A stretch of DNA of 64,000 bases from CF-46 sp042408445 (GCA_042408445.1 JBHORC010000014.1:1-64000); one strand, 5' to 3'; positions 8,312-17,530 are shown, numbered from the stretch's first letter. Translations and numbers: made by a program. The notes: a model not told the origin generated them from the letters alone.

Positions 8312-10381
8312 ATGATGAGCGAGGACGTCAGCCCGAGCGAGGCGGCGCGACGGATCGGCGCGACGACGCGCTCGGTTCAGCGCTGGATCGCGACCGGGCG
8401 GCTGCCGGCGCGTCGCGTCGGCGGCCGGTGGCGTGTCGCGTCTGACGCGTTGGACGCGATCCTCGGCGAGGATCGGGGCACGGGGACGCCCTTGGGCAGC
8501 GTCGGGCCGACCGGCCAGGGCCGTGTCGCCGGGGGCAGTCGCGTCGCGCGGGCACCCATCGCGACCCTGTTCATCGCCAATCGCGGCGAGATCGCGACCC
8601 GGATCCAGCGCACATGCCAGGAGCTTGGGATCCGGGCCGTGGTTCCCGAGACCGACGGACCGGACGGTCTCGACCTGCTCGATGTCGAGGCCGTCGTCGG
8701 CGCAGCAACCGCCGCCGGCGCCGACGCGCTCCATCCCGGCTTCGGCTTCCTCGCCGAACACGCCGACTTCGCGGCCGCTGTCATCGACGCCGGGATCCGA
8801 TGGATCGGCCCGCCGCCGCAGGCGATCCGGGCGATGGGCGACAAGGCCGCGGCGCGCCGGCTCGCCCAGCGCCTCGGGATCCCGACCGTCGCGGGCTACG
8901 ACGGCGACGAGCAGGACGATCCGTCGCTCATCCGAGCCGCGGCCCGGATCGGGTATCCGCTGCTCGTCAAGCCGGCGGCCGGCGGCGGTGGCAAGGGGAT
9001 GCGCGTCGTGCCGTCAAAGGCAGACCTTGCCACCGCCCTCGCCGCCGCCCGACGCGAGGCGATGACGGCCTTCGGCGACGACCGAGTGATCCTGGAGCGG
9101 TATCTCGAGGGGCCGCGCCACGTCGAGGTCCAGCTGCTGTTCGATGGCCACGGCAACGGCGTCCATCTCGGCGAGCGCGACTGCTCGCTCCAGCGCCGGC
9201 ACCAGAAGGTGCTGGAGGAGACGCCGTCGCCCGCGGTCCGGGCGGCGACGCGCGAGGCGCTCACCTCGGCGGCGCTCGCGCTCGCGCGCGAGGTCGGGTA
9301 CGTCAGCGCCGGGACGTGCGAGTTCCTGCTCGACGACACCGGTTCGATCTTCTTCCTCGAGATGAACACCCGGCTCCAGGTCGAGCATCCCGTGACGGAG
9401 CTCGTCACCGGCCGCGACCTCGTCGCGGACCAGATCCGGATCGCCGCGGGGGAGCCGTTCGGATTCACCCAGCGCGATGCCCGGCCGCGGGGCCACGCCG
9501 TCGAGGTCCGGCTCTACGCCGAGGACGCGGAGGCCGGCTTCCTGCCATCGACCGGACCGATCGTCGACGTGCGATGGCCGAGCGGCGACGGGATCCGCGT
9601 CGATGCCGGGATTACGCGGGGCGACGAGATCACCGGCCGGTTCGACCCGATGCTCGCGAAGATCGTGGCCTGGGGAGCGAACCGCCGGGAGGCCCTGGAG
9701 CGCCTCCGACAGGCGCTCGACCAGACCGTCGTCCTCGGCCTCACGACGAATCTCGCGTTCCTCCGCTGGCTCGTCCGCCAGCCGACAGTGGTCCGCGGGA
9801 ACGCCCGGATCGACACCCTTGCCTCGATCTGGCCGCCGGCCCCCGGCTCGAGCAACCCTGCGATCCCCGAAGAGGCGTGGACGGTCGCCGCTCGTGCGTT
9901 GGGCGGTGGCGGGTGGCGGCTCAACGCAGCCCCCGTTCTCCGGCTCGTCGCCCGCGGCGCGGTCGGCGCCGAGGACCAGGAGCGGACGGTCGCGATCGAC
10001 GACCGGGCGGGCGGACCGGACGACGGCGCCGCCGCGTTCGCCTTCGTTCGCCGCGGCGACATCGTCCACGTGGACGTCGGCGGACGATCGGTCGCCTTCG
10101 AGGTCGCACCGCCGCCGGACGTCGACGCCGCCGCCCGGGCCGCCGCCGCCCACCAGTCGGGATCGACGGCTTCCGATGTCATCGCACCGATGCCCGGGCT
10201 CGTCCTCGCCGTGCATGTCGCTGTCGGTGACGAGGTCCGGGCGGGCGATCCCGTCGTCACGCTCGAGGCGATGAAGATGGAACACGTCGTGGCGGCGGGC
10301 GGTGGCGGCCGGCTCGCCTCGCTCGACGTCAGGCCGGGTGACCAGGTGACGCGCGGCCGCGTGCTTGCGACGATCACGTGA
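8312..10381 (+). CDS. HTH domain fused to acyl-CoA carboxylase biotin carboxylase/carrier (alpha) subunit
   Basis: A 689-residue protein. Residues about 5-53 form an excisionase/MerR-type helix-turn-helix with SEAARRIGATTRSVQRWIATG and a wing LPARRVGGRWRV. A 30-residue Gly-rich linker follows. From residue 83 it is a biotin carboxylase with IANRGEIATRI, the ATP-grasp loop KPAAGGGGKGMRVV, ERDCSLQRRHQKVLEE and EMNTRLQVEHPVTE. The C-terminal biotinyl domain has EAMKMEHV with the biotin-accepting Lys. The biotin-carboxylase N-terminal lobe lacks about 20 residues usually found between LGIR and the GADALHPG segment. It probably partners the carboxyltransferase at 3.4-5.0 kb as MCC-alpha. No ATG or GTG lies between the HTH and the enzyme; a TTG in the linker is the only other start. 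Confidence 0.88.
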   Translation: MMSEDVSPSEAARRIGATTRSVQRWIATGRLPARRVGGRWRVASDALDAILGEDRGTGTPLGSVGPTGQGRVAGGSRVARAPIATLFIANRGEIATRIQRTCQELGIRAVVPETDGPDGLDLLDVEAVVGAATAAGADALHPGFGFLAEHADFAAAVIDAGIRWIGPPPQAIRAMGDKAAARRLAQRLGIPTVAGYDGDEQDDPSLIRAAARIGYPLLVKPAAGGGGKGMRVVPSKADLATALAAARREAMTAFGDDRVILERYLEGPRHVEVQLLFDGHGNGVHLGERDCSLQRRHQKVLEETPSPAVRAATREALTSAALALAREVGYVSAGTCEFLLDDTGSIFFLEMNTRLQVEHPVTELVTGRDLVADQIRIAAGEPFGFTQRDARPRGHAVEVRLYAEDAEAGFLPSTGPIVDVRWPSGDGIRVDAGITRGDEITGRFDPMLAKIVAWGANRREALERLRQALDQTVVLGLTTNLAFLRWLVRQPTVVRGNARIDTLASIWPPAPGSSNPAIPEEAWTVAARALGGGGWRLNAAPVLRLVARGAVGAEDQERTVAIDDRAGGPDDGAAAFAFVRRGDIVHVDVGGRSVAFEVAPPPDVDAAARAAAAHQSGSTASDVIAPMPGLVLAVHVAVGDEVRAGDPVVTLEAMKMEHVVAAGGGGRLASLDVRPGDQVTRGRVLATIT

Positions 10382-10439
10382 CGGGCGGGCACAGACCGGC
10401 GCTGCGGCTGCGCTACCCTTCGGCCGAACAGGAGGCTGG

Positions 10440-10790
10440 ATGGCAAGCGACGAGCTGAAGGATCGCGATCAACCGGAGGCCGACAAGGATCCCGGCGAGC
10501 GCGGAACGGCGGGCCACCAGGGCACGGCCGGGCAGGCGGCAGCCGATGGCGCGAGCGACGCGGCCGGCGGGCAGCACCATGCAGCGACCGCGCACGGCCG
10601 CCCCGCCCGGATCGACCGGAGCCTGCCCGCCGATCGGGCCCAGCTGATCGCCCTTCACGCGGAGGCGCGCCGGCGCCGCGCGGCCGCCCCGCTCGGAAGC
10701 GAGGCGTACCGCGCCGCCGCCGACGAGGTCGGCCGGATCGAGGTCCGGATCGCGGACGTCGACCGGGCAGCCGATCCGCCGCGAGGCTGA
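10440..10790 (+). CDS. hypothetical protein, charged and Ala-rich
   Basis: A 116-residue soluble protein with a perfect GGAGG (10431-10435) before its ATG and a TACCCT -10-like box at 10414-10419. The first half is low-complexity, acidic and Ala/Gly/His-rich. The second half is predicted helical with Arg/Ala-rich stretches and heptad-like spacing. I recognise no family. It lies between two leucine-degradation genes, 10 bp before the lyase. Confidence 0.55.
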   Translation: MASDELKDRDQPEADKDPGERGTAGHQGTAGQAAADGASDAAGGQHHAATAHGRPARIDRSLPADRAQLIALHAEARRRRAAAPLGSEAYRAAADEVGRIEVRIADVDRAADPPRG

Positions 10791-10800
10791 TCACCGGATC

Positions 10801-11742
10801 GTGACCGGCGATCGCGTCCGGATCTACGAGGTCGGGCCACGGGACGGTCTGCAGAACGAGGCGCGGCCCGTTCCGCTCGCGACGAAGCTCCGCTACCTGG
10901 ACCTCCTCGCCGACGCGGGCCTCCGCGAGATCGAGGCGACGTCCTTCGTCTCGCCAACGGCGATCCCCCAGCTCGCCGATGCCGACGAGCTCCTCGCCGC
11001 GCTGCCGCGCCGGCCGGGCGTCCGCTATCCGGTTCTCGTTCCGAACGCCCGCGGGCTCGCACGCGCGGAGGCCGCCGGCGTCGACGCGATTGCCGTCTTC
11101 ACCGCGGCGACCGACGAGTTCACAACCCGGAACATCGGGATGACCGTCGACGCCTCGTTGGACACGTTCGCCCCGTTGCTCGCCCGGGCCGGCGACCTGG
11201 GCTGGTGGCGCCGCGGCTACGTCTCGACCGCCTTCGGCTGCCCCTATTCCGGCGCGGTGTCCGCGGAACGGGCGGTCGACGTCGCCCTGCGCCTGATCGC
11301 CCTCGGCGTCGAGGAGATCTGCTTCGGCGACACGATCGGCGTCGGCGTCCCGCCGCAGGTGCGCGAGATCGTGGCCCGCGCGACGGACGCCGGCATACCC
11401 CTGGCCCGGATCGCGTTCCACTTCCACGACACCCGCGGCACCGCCCTGGCGAACGTCGCCGCGGCGATGTCGGTCGGGATCCGGACGTTCGACTCGTCGA
11501 CGGGCGGCACCGGCGGCTGCCCGTACGCCCCCGGCGCAGCCGGAAATCTGGCGACGGAGGACGTCGTCTACCTGCTCGACGCGATCGGTCTCGAGCACGG
11601 CGTCGAGCTCGACGGCGTCCTCCGGGCGGCGCGATTCATCGCCGACGCGCTCGGCAAGCCGCTCGCCACGAAGGTCGGCCAGGCCGGTGGCTGGGACGCG
11701 TCGACCGGCGCCGCGACCGGCCGGATCGACTCCGCCTCCTAG
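10801..11742 (+). CDS. hydroxymethylglutaryl-CoA lyase
   Basis: A 313-residue TIM-barrel lyase that splits HMG-CoA to acetoacetate and acetyl-CoA, the last step of leucine degradation. EVGPRDGLQNE at the N-terminus supplies the catalytic Arg and Asp, FVSPTAIPQLAD and TAATDEFTTRN follow, HFHDTRG carries the metal-binding His pair, and TGGTGGCPYAPGAAGN is the glycine-rich loop with the catalytic Cys. The start is GTG at 10801. Isovaleryl-CoA dehydrogenase, the step before the carboxylase, is not in the window. Confidence 0.92.
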   Translation: MTGDRVRIYEVGPRDGLQNEARPVPLATKLRYLDLLADAGLREIEATSFVSPTAIPQLADADELLAALPRRPGVRYPVLVPNARGLARAEAAGVDAIAVFTAATDEFTTRNIGMTVDASLDTFAPLLARAGDLGWWRRGYVSTAFGCPYSGAVSAERAVDVALRLIALGVEEICFGDTIGVGVPPQVREIVARATDAGIPLARIAFHFHDTRGTALANVAAAMSVGIRTFDSSTGGTGGCPYAPGAAGNLATEDVVYLLDAIGLEHGVELDGVLRAARFIADALGKPLATKVGQAGGWDASTGAATGRIDSAS

Positions 11743-11842
11743 GCGCGTCACCCGCTCGTCGGACGCCCCGCCGCGAGCGTCCGCGGCAACCACGCCTCGC
11801 CCTGCCAGCACGTCGTGCGGTTCTTGGTATCGTGCGTGGACG

Positions 11843-12358
11843 ATGAACGGCGTCGTCCTCGTCCTGAACCAGAACTACGAGCCCCTGAACGTCTGCAATC
11901 TGCCGCGTGCGTTCCGGCTCGTGTTCGGCGAGAAGGCCGAGGTCATCGAGTACGACCACCAGGTCATCCGCACGCCGCGGACGGAGTACCACGCCCCGTC
12001 CGTCATCCGGCTCCAGTACCAGGTCCGCCGGCCACGGCCGCGCGTCAAGCTGAGCCGCCGCGAGATCTTCGCGCGCGACCGCCACACCTGCCAGTACTGC
12101 GGCCGCCAGAGCCACGACCTGACGCTCGACCACATCGTCCCGCGCCACCGGGGCGGCGGGCACACGTGGGAGAACCTCGTCACCGCCTGCAAGAGTTGCA
12201 ACCACCGCAAGGGCGGGAAGACGCTCGAGGAGGCTCGATATCGCCTGCCGAAGGCGCCGTTCGAGCCGCGCAGCGACATCTACTCGATGTTCACGCCCTA
12301 CCTGGAGGACGAGCGCAACGAGGCGTGGCGCTCGTACCTCTTCCTGGGCCGGAACTGA
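11843..12358 (+). CDS. HNH endonuclease family protein
   Basis: A 171-residue protein. The N-terminus VLVLNQNYEPLNVCNLPRA is typical of a conserved HNH family in Actinomycetota, Chloroflexota and Deinococcota. The nuclease core is CQYCGRQ, then LDHIVPRHRGG, then CKSCNHRKGGKT: two CxxC zinc knuckles around the HNH metal site. The biological role of this chromosomal family is unknown. A TATCGT box at 11828-11833 lies nine bases before the ATG, and a perfect inverted repeat (GCACG-T-CGTGC, 11808-11818) sits just upstream. Confidence 0.85.
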   Translation: MNGVVLVLNQNYEPLNVCNLPRAFRLVFGEKAEVIEYDHQVIRTPRTEYHAPSVIRLQYQVRRPRPRVKLSRREIFARDRHTCQYCGRQSHDLTLDHIVPRHRGGGHTWENLVTACKSCNHRKGGKTLEEARYRLPKAPFEPRSDIYSMFTPYLEDERNEAWRSYLFLGRN

Positions 12359-13770
12359 GCGAGGCCGATCGACGGGAGGACGAGCGGCGCGACGATGCCG
12401 TCGTCGCAGCCGGGATTCCGGCCGGTGCCCGGAGCCTGCTCGAGACGCTCTGGTCCGCCGGGTTCGCGGCCTACGCAGTCGGTGGCGGTCCGCGTGACGT
12501 CCTGATCGGCCGGCCGACGGCGGACTGGGATCTTGCGACATCGGCGCTTCCGGAGGAGACCGTCGGCCTCTTCGACGACGCTGCCTACGAGAACCGGTTC
12601 GGGACAGTCGCCGTTCGTCGCGCCGGCGCGACGTACGAGATCACGACCTTCCGGAGCGACCACGACTACGCGGACTTCCGGCGGCCGCATCGCGTCGAGT
12701 TCACGCGATCGATCGGGCAGGACCTGAACCGCCGCGACTTCACGATCAATGCGTTGGCGTGGGGCACGGACGGCGATCCCGAGCCGCCCCGGCTCGTCGA
12801 CCTGCATGACGGACGCGCTGATCTCCGCGCCGGGTTGATCCGCGCCGTCGGCGAGCCGCGGAAGCGGTTCGAGGAGGACGCGCTCCGGATCGTCCGGGCG
12901 ATCCGCTTCGCGACGACGCTCGGCTTCACGATCGAGCCGGCGACGCTCGACGCGATCCGGGAGACCGCACCTCTTGTCGCGCACCTGTCCGGCGAGCGGA
13001 TCGCGGCCGAGCTCGAGCGGATCCTCGGCGCCGACCAGCCGTCGGTCGGGCTTCGTCTCCTCGCCGACACCGGCGTCCTGGAGGCGTTCGCCCCGGACCT
13101 GGCCGCACAGCGCGGCGTCCCCCAGAACAAGATCCCGGGCGAGGACCTCTGGGACCACACGCTGCGGACGGTGGACGCCTCGGCGAACCGGCCGCGTCTG
13201 CGTCTCGCGGCGCTCGTCCACGACATCGGCAAGCCCGCGACCGCCGCCGAGGGCCACTTCTACCGGCACGAGGCCGTGGGCGCGGACCTCGCCCATGCCC
13301 TCCTGGAGCAACTCCATCTGCCCCGGGCGATGGTCGAGGGTGTCTCGCACCTCGTCCGCCAGCACATGTTCCGCTACGAGCCGAACTGGGGCGACGGGGC
13401 CGTGCGGCGGTTCCTCGCGAAGGTCCGGCCGGACGCGGTCGAGGACCTGTTCGCCCTGCGGGAGGCCGACAACATCGGCAGCGGCGTGCCACCCGATGCC
13501 GACGGCCTGCCGATCCTGCGCGAGCGGATCGCGAAGGAGCTCGCGGCCGGTGCGTTCCTCGACCGGTCGGGTCTCGAGATCGACGGCTCGGACCTGATCA
13601 CGGAGCTCGGGATGCGGCCGGGACCCGAGATGGGGCGGCTCCTCTCGAGTCTCTTCGAGCGGGTGGTGGACGACCCGACGCTCAACGAGCGGGCTGCCCT
13701 CCTTCAGCTCGCGCGTGAGCTTGCGTCGTCGCCTGGTCGCGAGACCGCAACCCACGATCCGCGACAATGA
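12325..13770 (+). CDS. CCA tRNA nucleotidyltransferase / poly(A) polymerase family with HD domain
   Basis: About 480 residues. The polymerase-beta head has VGGGPRDVLIG and the metal-binding TADWDLATSA, followed by FGTVAV, the RRDFTINALAW motif and the EEDALRIVRAIRFA motif of class II CCA-adding enzymes. An HD domain follows with LVHDIGKP. The usual GG-x-VRD reads GGGPRD here. It would add or repair 3' CCA of tRNAs; the tRNA gene in this window already encodes CCA, so repair or degradation tagging is possible. The start is uncertain: GTG 12325 overlaps the HNH gene by 34 bp, and no other ATG or GTG precedes the core. Confidence 0.82.
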   Translation: MALVPLPGPELSEADRREDERRDDAVVAAGIPAGARSLLETLWSAGFAAYAVGGGPRDVLIGRPTADWDLATSALPEETVGLFDDAAYENRFGTVAVRRAGATYEITTFRSDHDYADFRRPHRVEFTRSIGQDLNRRDFTINALAWGTDGDPEPPRLVDLHDGRADLRAGLIRAVGEPRKRFEEDALRIVRAIRFATTLGFTIEPATLDAIRETAPLVAHLSGERIAAELERILGADQPSVGLRLLADTGVLEAFAPDLAAQRGVPQNKIPGEDLWDHTLRTVDASANRPRLRLAALVHDIGKPATAAEGHFYRHEAVGADLAHALLEQLHLPRAMVEGVSHLVRQHMFRYEPNWGDGAVRRFLAKVRPDAVEDLFALREADNIGSGVPPDADGLPILRERIAKELAAGAFLDRSGLEIDGSDLITELGMRPGPEMGRLLSSLFERVVDDPTLNERAALLQLARELASSPGRETATHDPRQ

Positions 13771-14612
13771 CCGTCCCGCGAGCGGCCCCGGATGCCGACA
13801 GTCGCGACGACGACGAGGAGTCGATGACGGACGTGACTGAGACGTCGCCTCGGGCGAATCCCGGAGGTCGTCGCGCTGGCGACCTCGGAGTCCAGCTTTA
13901 CACCCTGCGAGCGCGGCTCGCCGAGGACGTCGACGCGACGCTCGGTGCCGTCGCGGACGTCGGTCTGCGGGTCGTCGAGCCGTTCGATCTCGTCCGGTTC
14001 GGCGACGCCCTCGCCGCGTCGATGGCGCCCCACGGACTCCGCGCGGAGACGGCCCACATCGAGCTGCTCGAAGGGGACATCGAGCGGGTAGCGGACGTCG
14101 CGGCCCGCCTCGGGATCCGGACCGTCATCCAGCCGTGGACCGAGCCCGAGCGGTGGACGACGCCGGACGGAGTGCGACGCGTCGCGGACGGGTTGAACGA
14201 CGTCGCCCGGCGACTGGCGCCGAGCGGACTGCGCGCCGGGTACCACAACCACCACTTCGAGCTGGCGTCGCGCTTCGACGGGCGGCACGCCCTCGAGGTG
14301 TTCGCGGATGCGCTCGACCCCATGGTCGTCCTCGAGGTCGACACGTACTGGGCGCTCGCGGGCGGCGCCGACGTCCCGGCGCTCCTCCGCCGGCTCGGCG
14401 ACCGCGTCGTCGCCCTCCACATCAAGGATGGCGACGGATCGCTCGAGACGAAGCGCCAGGTCGCGGTCGGCAGCGGCCGGCTGCCCGTTCGGGACATCCT
14501 CGCCGCCGCGCCGGACGCGCTCGCGGTCATCGAGCTCGACGACACCGACGGCGACCTCCTCGACGCGGTTCGGGCGAGCCGCGCGTTCCTCGTGGAGCTC
14601 CTGGATGCGTGA
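13767..14612 (+). CDS. sugar phosphate isomerase/epimerase (AP endonuclease 2-like TIM barrel)
   Basis: A 281-residue xylose-isomerase-like TIM barrel. LGVQLYTLRARL opens the barrel, and metal ligands are visible in ETAHIEL, GYHNHHFEL, LEVDTYWA and LHIKDGD. Relatives act on inositol or keto-sugar intermediates. ATG 13767 overlaps the stop of the nucleotidyltransferase (ATGA); the alternative ATG 13824 has GAGGAG close by. It overlaps the following dehydrogenase gene by 8 bp, so the two probably act in one sugar pathway. Confidence 0.8.
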   Translation: MTVPRAAPDADSRDDDEESMTDVTETSPRANPGGRRAGDLGVQLYTLRARLAEDVDATLGAVADVGLRVVEPFDLVRFGDALAASMAPHGLRAETAHIELLEGDIERVADVAARLGIRTVIQPWTEPERWTTPDGVRRVADGLNDVARRLAPSGLRAGYHNHHFELASRFDGRHALEVFADALDPMVVLEVDTYWALAGGADVPALLRRLGDRVVALHIKDGDGSLETKRQVAVGSGRLPVRDILAAAPDALAVIELDDTDGDLLDAVRASRAFLVELLDA

Positions 14613-15774
14613 CGGCGTCGGGACGGCGGTGCGTGTCGGCGGCGAGCCCGGACCGGCGACGACCCGGGACAGCCGGCGTGGTCCGGTCGGCATCGGGATC
14701 ATCGGCGCGGGGGTCATCAGCGGCGAGTACCTCGTCAACCTCGGGCGCTTCGCGGATACGCAGGTCGTCGCAATCGGGGACCTGCGCCCGGATGCAGCGC
14801 AGGCCCGCGCCGACGAGCACCGGATCGCGACCGCGGGCACCACGGAGACCGTCCTCGCGGACCCGGATGTCGAGATCGTCGTCAACCTCACGGTCCCGGA
14901 GGCGCACGCCGCGGTCGCGGAGCAGGCGCTGGGCGCGGGCAAGCACGTCTGGAACGAGAAGCCGCTCGCGCTCGACACGGTCGCCGGCCGCCGGTTGATC
15001 GAGCTGGCGGCGGAGCGTGGCCTCCGGCTCGGCTGCGCGCCGGACACGTTCCTCGGCGAGGGACTCCAGGCGGCACGCCGGGTCGTCGACGACGGGACGA
15101 TCGGCCGGCCGCTCACGGCGCTCGCGCTCATGCAGTCCCCCGGTCCGGACGCCTGGCATCCGAACCCGGCGTTCCTCTTCCAGCGGGGAGCGGGGCCGCT
15201 CTTCGACATCGGGCCCTACTACCTGACGGCGTTCGTGCAGCTGTTCGGCCCCGTGTCGGCCGTCGCCGCGCTGTCGTCGACCGCGAGCGACACGCGTCGG
15301 ATCGGCTCCGGTCCGAAGGCCGGCGAGACGTTCCCGGTGACCGCACCGACCCACGTCGGCGCGCTCATCGAGTTCGTCGGCGGGCACTCGGCGCAGCTCA
15401 TCGTCTCGTTCGACTCGCCGCAGCCCCGGATCCTGCTCGAGGTCACCGGCACCGACGCGACGCTGATCCTCCCGGACCCGAATCGGTTCGACGGGGAGAT
15501 CGCGATCCGTCGCCGCGGCACCGACGCCGCCGAGACGCTGGCCAGGACAACGGCCCAGTCCTCGCGCGGGACCGGCGTCCTGGACATGGCCCGGGCGATC
15601 CGCGAGGCGCGACCGCACCGCGCGGACGGGTCATTGGCCCTGCACGTCCTCGAGGTGATGGAGGCGATCGCGTCCGCCGCCGAGTCGCGAACGGTCGTGG
15701 CCGTCGAGAGCCGGGTGGAGCGACCGGCCCTGCTTCCCGCGGACTGGGATCCAGTCGCAGCCACGCTCGTCTGA
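14605..15774 (+). CDS. Gfo/Idh/MocA family oxidoreductase
   Basis: A 389-residue NAD(P)-dependent sugar or inositol dehydrogenase. The Rossmann loop GIIGAGVISGEYL is near residue 32 after an unusually long Arg/Gly-rich N-terminal extension, and the diagnostic NEKPLALD near residue 117 carries the Lys that binds cofactor and substrate. GPLFDIGPYYL forms part of the substrate site. The substrate is unknown; coupling to the isomerase upstream suggests oxidation of a sugar or cyclitol. It ends in TGATG overlap with the next gene. Confidence 0.87.
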   Translation: MRDGVGTAVRVGGEPGPATTRDSRRGPVGIGIIGAGVISGEYLVNLGRFADTQVVAIGDLRPDAAQARADEHRIATAGTTETVLADPDVEIVVNLTVPEAHAAVAEQALGAGKHVWNEKPLALDTVAGRRLIELAAERGLRLGCAPDTFLGEGLQAARRVVDDGTIGRPLTALALMQSPGPDAWHPNPAFLFQRGAGPLFDIGPYYLTAFVQLFGPVSAVAALSSTASDTRRIGSGPKAGETFPVTAPTHVGALIEFVGGHSAQLIVSFDSPQPRILLEVTGTDATLILPDPNRFDGEIAIRRRGTDAAETLARTTAQSSRGTGVLDMARAIREARPHRADGSLALHVLEVMEAIASAAESRTVVAVESRVERPALLPADWDPVAATLV

Positions 15775-16175
15775 TGATGGAGCTGATGCTCGAGGCGGAG
15801 CGCGCGCTCGCCGTCGGGCTGAACGATCAGGCGGAGCGGCTCTACCGCCAGGTCGTCGCGGCCGACCCGCGGAACGCGATCGCGGTCGTCGGCCTCGCAC
15901 GGGTCGCCCTGGAGCGGGGCGACGAGCGGGGCGCGTATGTCGAGGCGCGGCGCGCGCTCGCGCTGGACCCGGACAACCCGATGGCGAGCCACCTCGTGAT
16001 GCGGATGGCCGAGCTGATGCGACGGCGCGGCGAGGAGATCCCCTCGGATGCCGTGCCCACGGCGCCTGCGGCGGGCAGCGGCGCGCCGGCGAGCGGCGGC
16101 CCGGCAGACCGCGCCACCATCTCGGAGCGAACCGGCCCGACCCTCCTCGACCGACTCTTCCGTCGCGGCCGATGA
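15774..16175 (+). CDS. small TPR-like protein
   Basis: A 133-residue protein. Residues about 5-75 form two helix-turn-helix TPR-like repeats (for example LNDQAERLYRQVVAADPRN, then a second with ALALDPDN). The C-terminal half is Ala/Ser/Pro-rich and probably disordered, ending in LLDRLFRRGR. TPR domains bind other proteins; no partner can be named. It shares one base with the dehydrogenase stop. Confidence 0.65.
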   Translation: MMELMLEAERALAVGLNDQAERLYRQVVAADPRNAIAVVGLARVALERGDERGAYVEARRALALDPDNPMASHLVMRMAELMRRRGEEIPSDAVPTAPAAGSGAPASGGPADRATISERTGPTLLDRLFRRGR

Positions 16176-16206
16176 CCGGAACGAACCTCGATCCCCGGAG
16201 CATTCG

Positions 16207-17286
16207 ATGCGCATCCTGGTGACCGGCGGAGCCGGGTACGTCGCCTCGGTGTCCGTGGAGCGGCTCGCGGACGCCGGCCACGATGTGGTCGTCCTCGACG
16301 ACCTCTCGACCGGCCATCGGGAGGCGGTGCCGGACGGCGTGCCCCTGGAGGTCGGCAGCTACGGCGACGCGGCGACGCTCGATGCCGTCTTCGGCCGCCA
16401 TCCGGTCGACGCCATCCTCCATTGCGCGGCTCGATCACTCGTCGGCGAATCCGTCCAGGAACCGGCTCGCTACTACCGGGCCAACGTCGCCGGCGGGATT
16501 GCCCTGCTCGACGGTGCGCTTCGGGCCGGCGTGAAGCGGATCGTCTTCAGCTCGACCGCGGCTGTGTACGGCATCCCGACCATCACGCCGATCCCGGAGA
16601 CGGCGCCGCCCGCGCCGATCAACCCGTACGGCGAGACGAAACGGACGTTCGAGGGCGCGCTCCGCTTCTACGGCGAGGCCTATGGCCTCCGGAGCATCGC
16701 GCTGCGCTACTTCAACGTCGCCGGCGCGAGCGAGCGGAACGGTGAGCTCCATGATCCCGAGACGCACCTGATCCCGAACATCCTCAGGGCGGTCGAGACG
16801 GGCCGGCCGATCACCCTCTTCGGCGAGGACTACCCGACGCCGGACGGGACGTGCATCCGCGACTACATCCACGTCTCGGACCTCGCCGACGCACACCTCC
16901 TCGCGCTGGAGGCGACCGCCGGTTCCCTGCCGGCCGGTCCCGCCGCCCCGGCCGCCGGCTCTGCCGTGGCACCGTCCGCGGCCGAATCGACGACCGGTGC
17001 GCCGAGCGCACCGACCTCGAACGACGCGCCTTGGGCGGCGTTCAACCTCGGGATCGGCGGCGGCTACAGCGTCCGACAGGTCGTGGCCGCGGCGGAGCAG
17101 GTGGTCGGCCGAGCGATTCCCACGACGATGGGGCCACGCCGGCCGGGAGACCCACCGGTCCTCGTCGCGGCGGTCGAGGGCGCACGAACGGTGCTCGGCT
17201 GGGAGGCGCGCCGCCCGACCCTCGAGGAGATGATCGGCTCGGCCTGGGAGTGGCGCCAGCGCAACGCCGCGCGGCTCGCCGTCTGA
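16207..17286 (+). CDS. galE: UDP-glucose 4-epimerase
   Basis: A 359-residue extended SDR. TGGAGYVAS binds NAD near residue 6, DDLSTGHREAV follows, SSTAAVYG holds the active Ser, YGETK gives the Tyr-x3-Lys pair and DYIHVSDLADAH is near residue 220. It interconverts UDP-glucose and UDP-galactose. Odd feature: an Ala/Pro/Ser-rich insert of about 40 residues (bases about 16915-17035) sits between the DLADAH helix and FNLGIGGGYSV, where normal GalE has no such loop. An SD-like CGGAG precedes the ATG. Confidence 0.88.
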   Translation: MRILVTGGAGYVASVSVERLADAGHDVVVLDDLSTGHREAVPDGVPLEVGSYGDAATLDAVFGRHPVDAILHCAARSLVGESVQEPARYYRANVAGGIALLDGALRAGVKRIVFSSTAAVYGIPTITPIPETAPPAPINPYGETKRTFEGALRFYGEAYGLRSIALRYFNVAGASERNGELHDPETHLIPNILRAVETGRPITLFGEDYPTPDGTCIRDYIHVSDLADAHLLALEATAGSLPAGPAAPAAGSAVAPSAAESTTGAPSAPTSNDAPWAAFNLGIGGGYSVRQVVAAAEQVVGRAIPTTMGPRRPGDPPVLVAAVEGARTVLGWEARRPTLEEMIGSAWEWRQRNAARLAV

Positions 17287-17302
17287 CCGCGCTCGCGGGC
17301 CC

Positions 17303-17527
17303 TCAGGTTCCTCGATTGCGACGATAGGCGATCGCCTGCGCAATCAGAGCGGTCCCGAGGCCCACCTGCAGCACGACCTGGATCACGAACAACGGCTGGA
17401 CGGGCTGATGTCCCGTAGCGAGCTGCAGAATCAGCCAGCCATTCCACCCGACGATCGCCAGGCCGAACAGAAGGCTAAGCCGCATGAGCCGGTCGAGCCA
17501 CAGTCGCATTCGGTTGTTCGAGTCCAT
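17303..17527 (-). CDS. small two-helix membrane protein
   Basis: 74 residues with two hydrophobic segments (LSLLFGLAIVGWNGWLILQL and FVIQVVLQVGLGTALIAQAI) and a basic tail. It begins three bases after the stop of the transporter gene and is probably cotranscribed with it. No family is recognised. Confidence 0.6.
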   Translation of the reverse strand: MDSNNRMRLWLDRLMRLSLLFGLAIVGWNGWLILQLATGHQPVQPLFVIQVVLQVGLGTALIAQAIAYRRNRGT

Positions 17528-17530
17528 CCG

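Noticed and set aside
8312..8560. HTH-carboxylase fusion as a frameshift or missed gene boundary
   Set aside because: The frame is continuous, the linker has no ATG or GTG and no stop in the used frame, and a promoter fits the upstream start. A linker TTG start remains possible, so the fusion is reported with its test.
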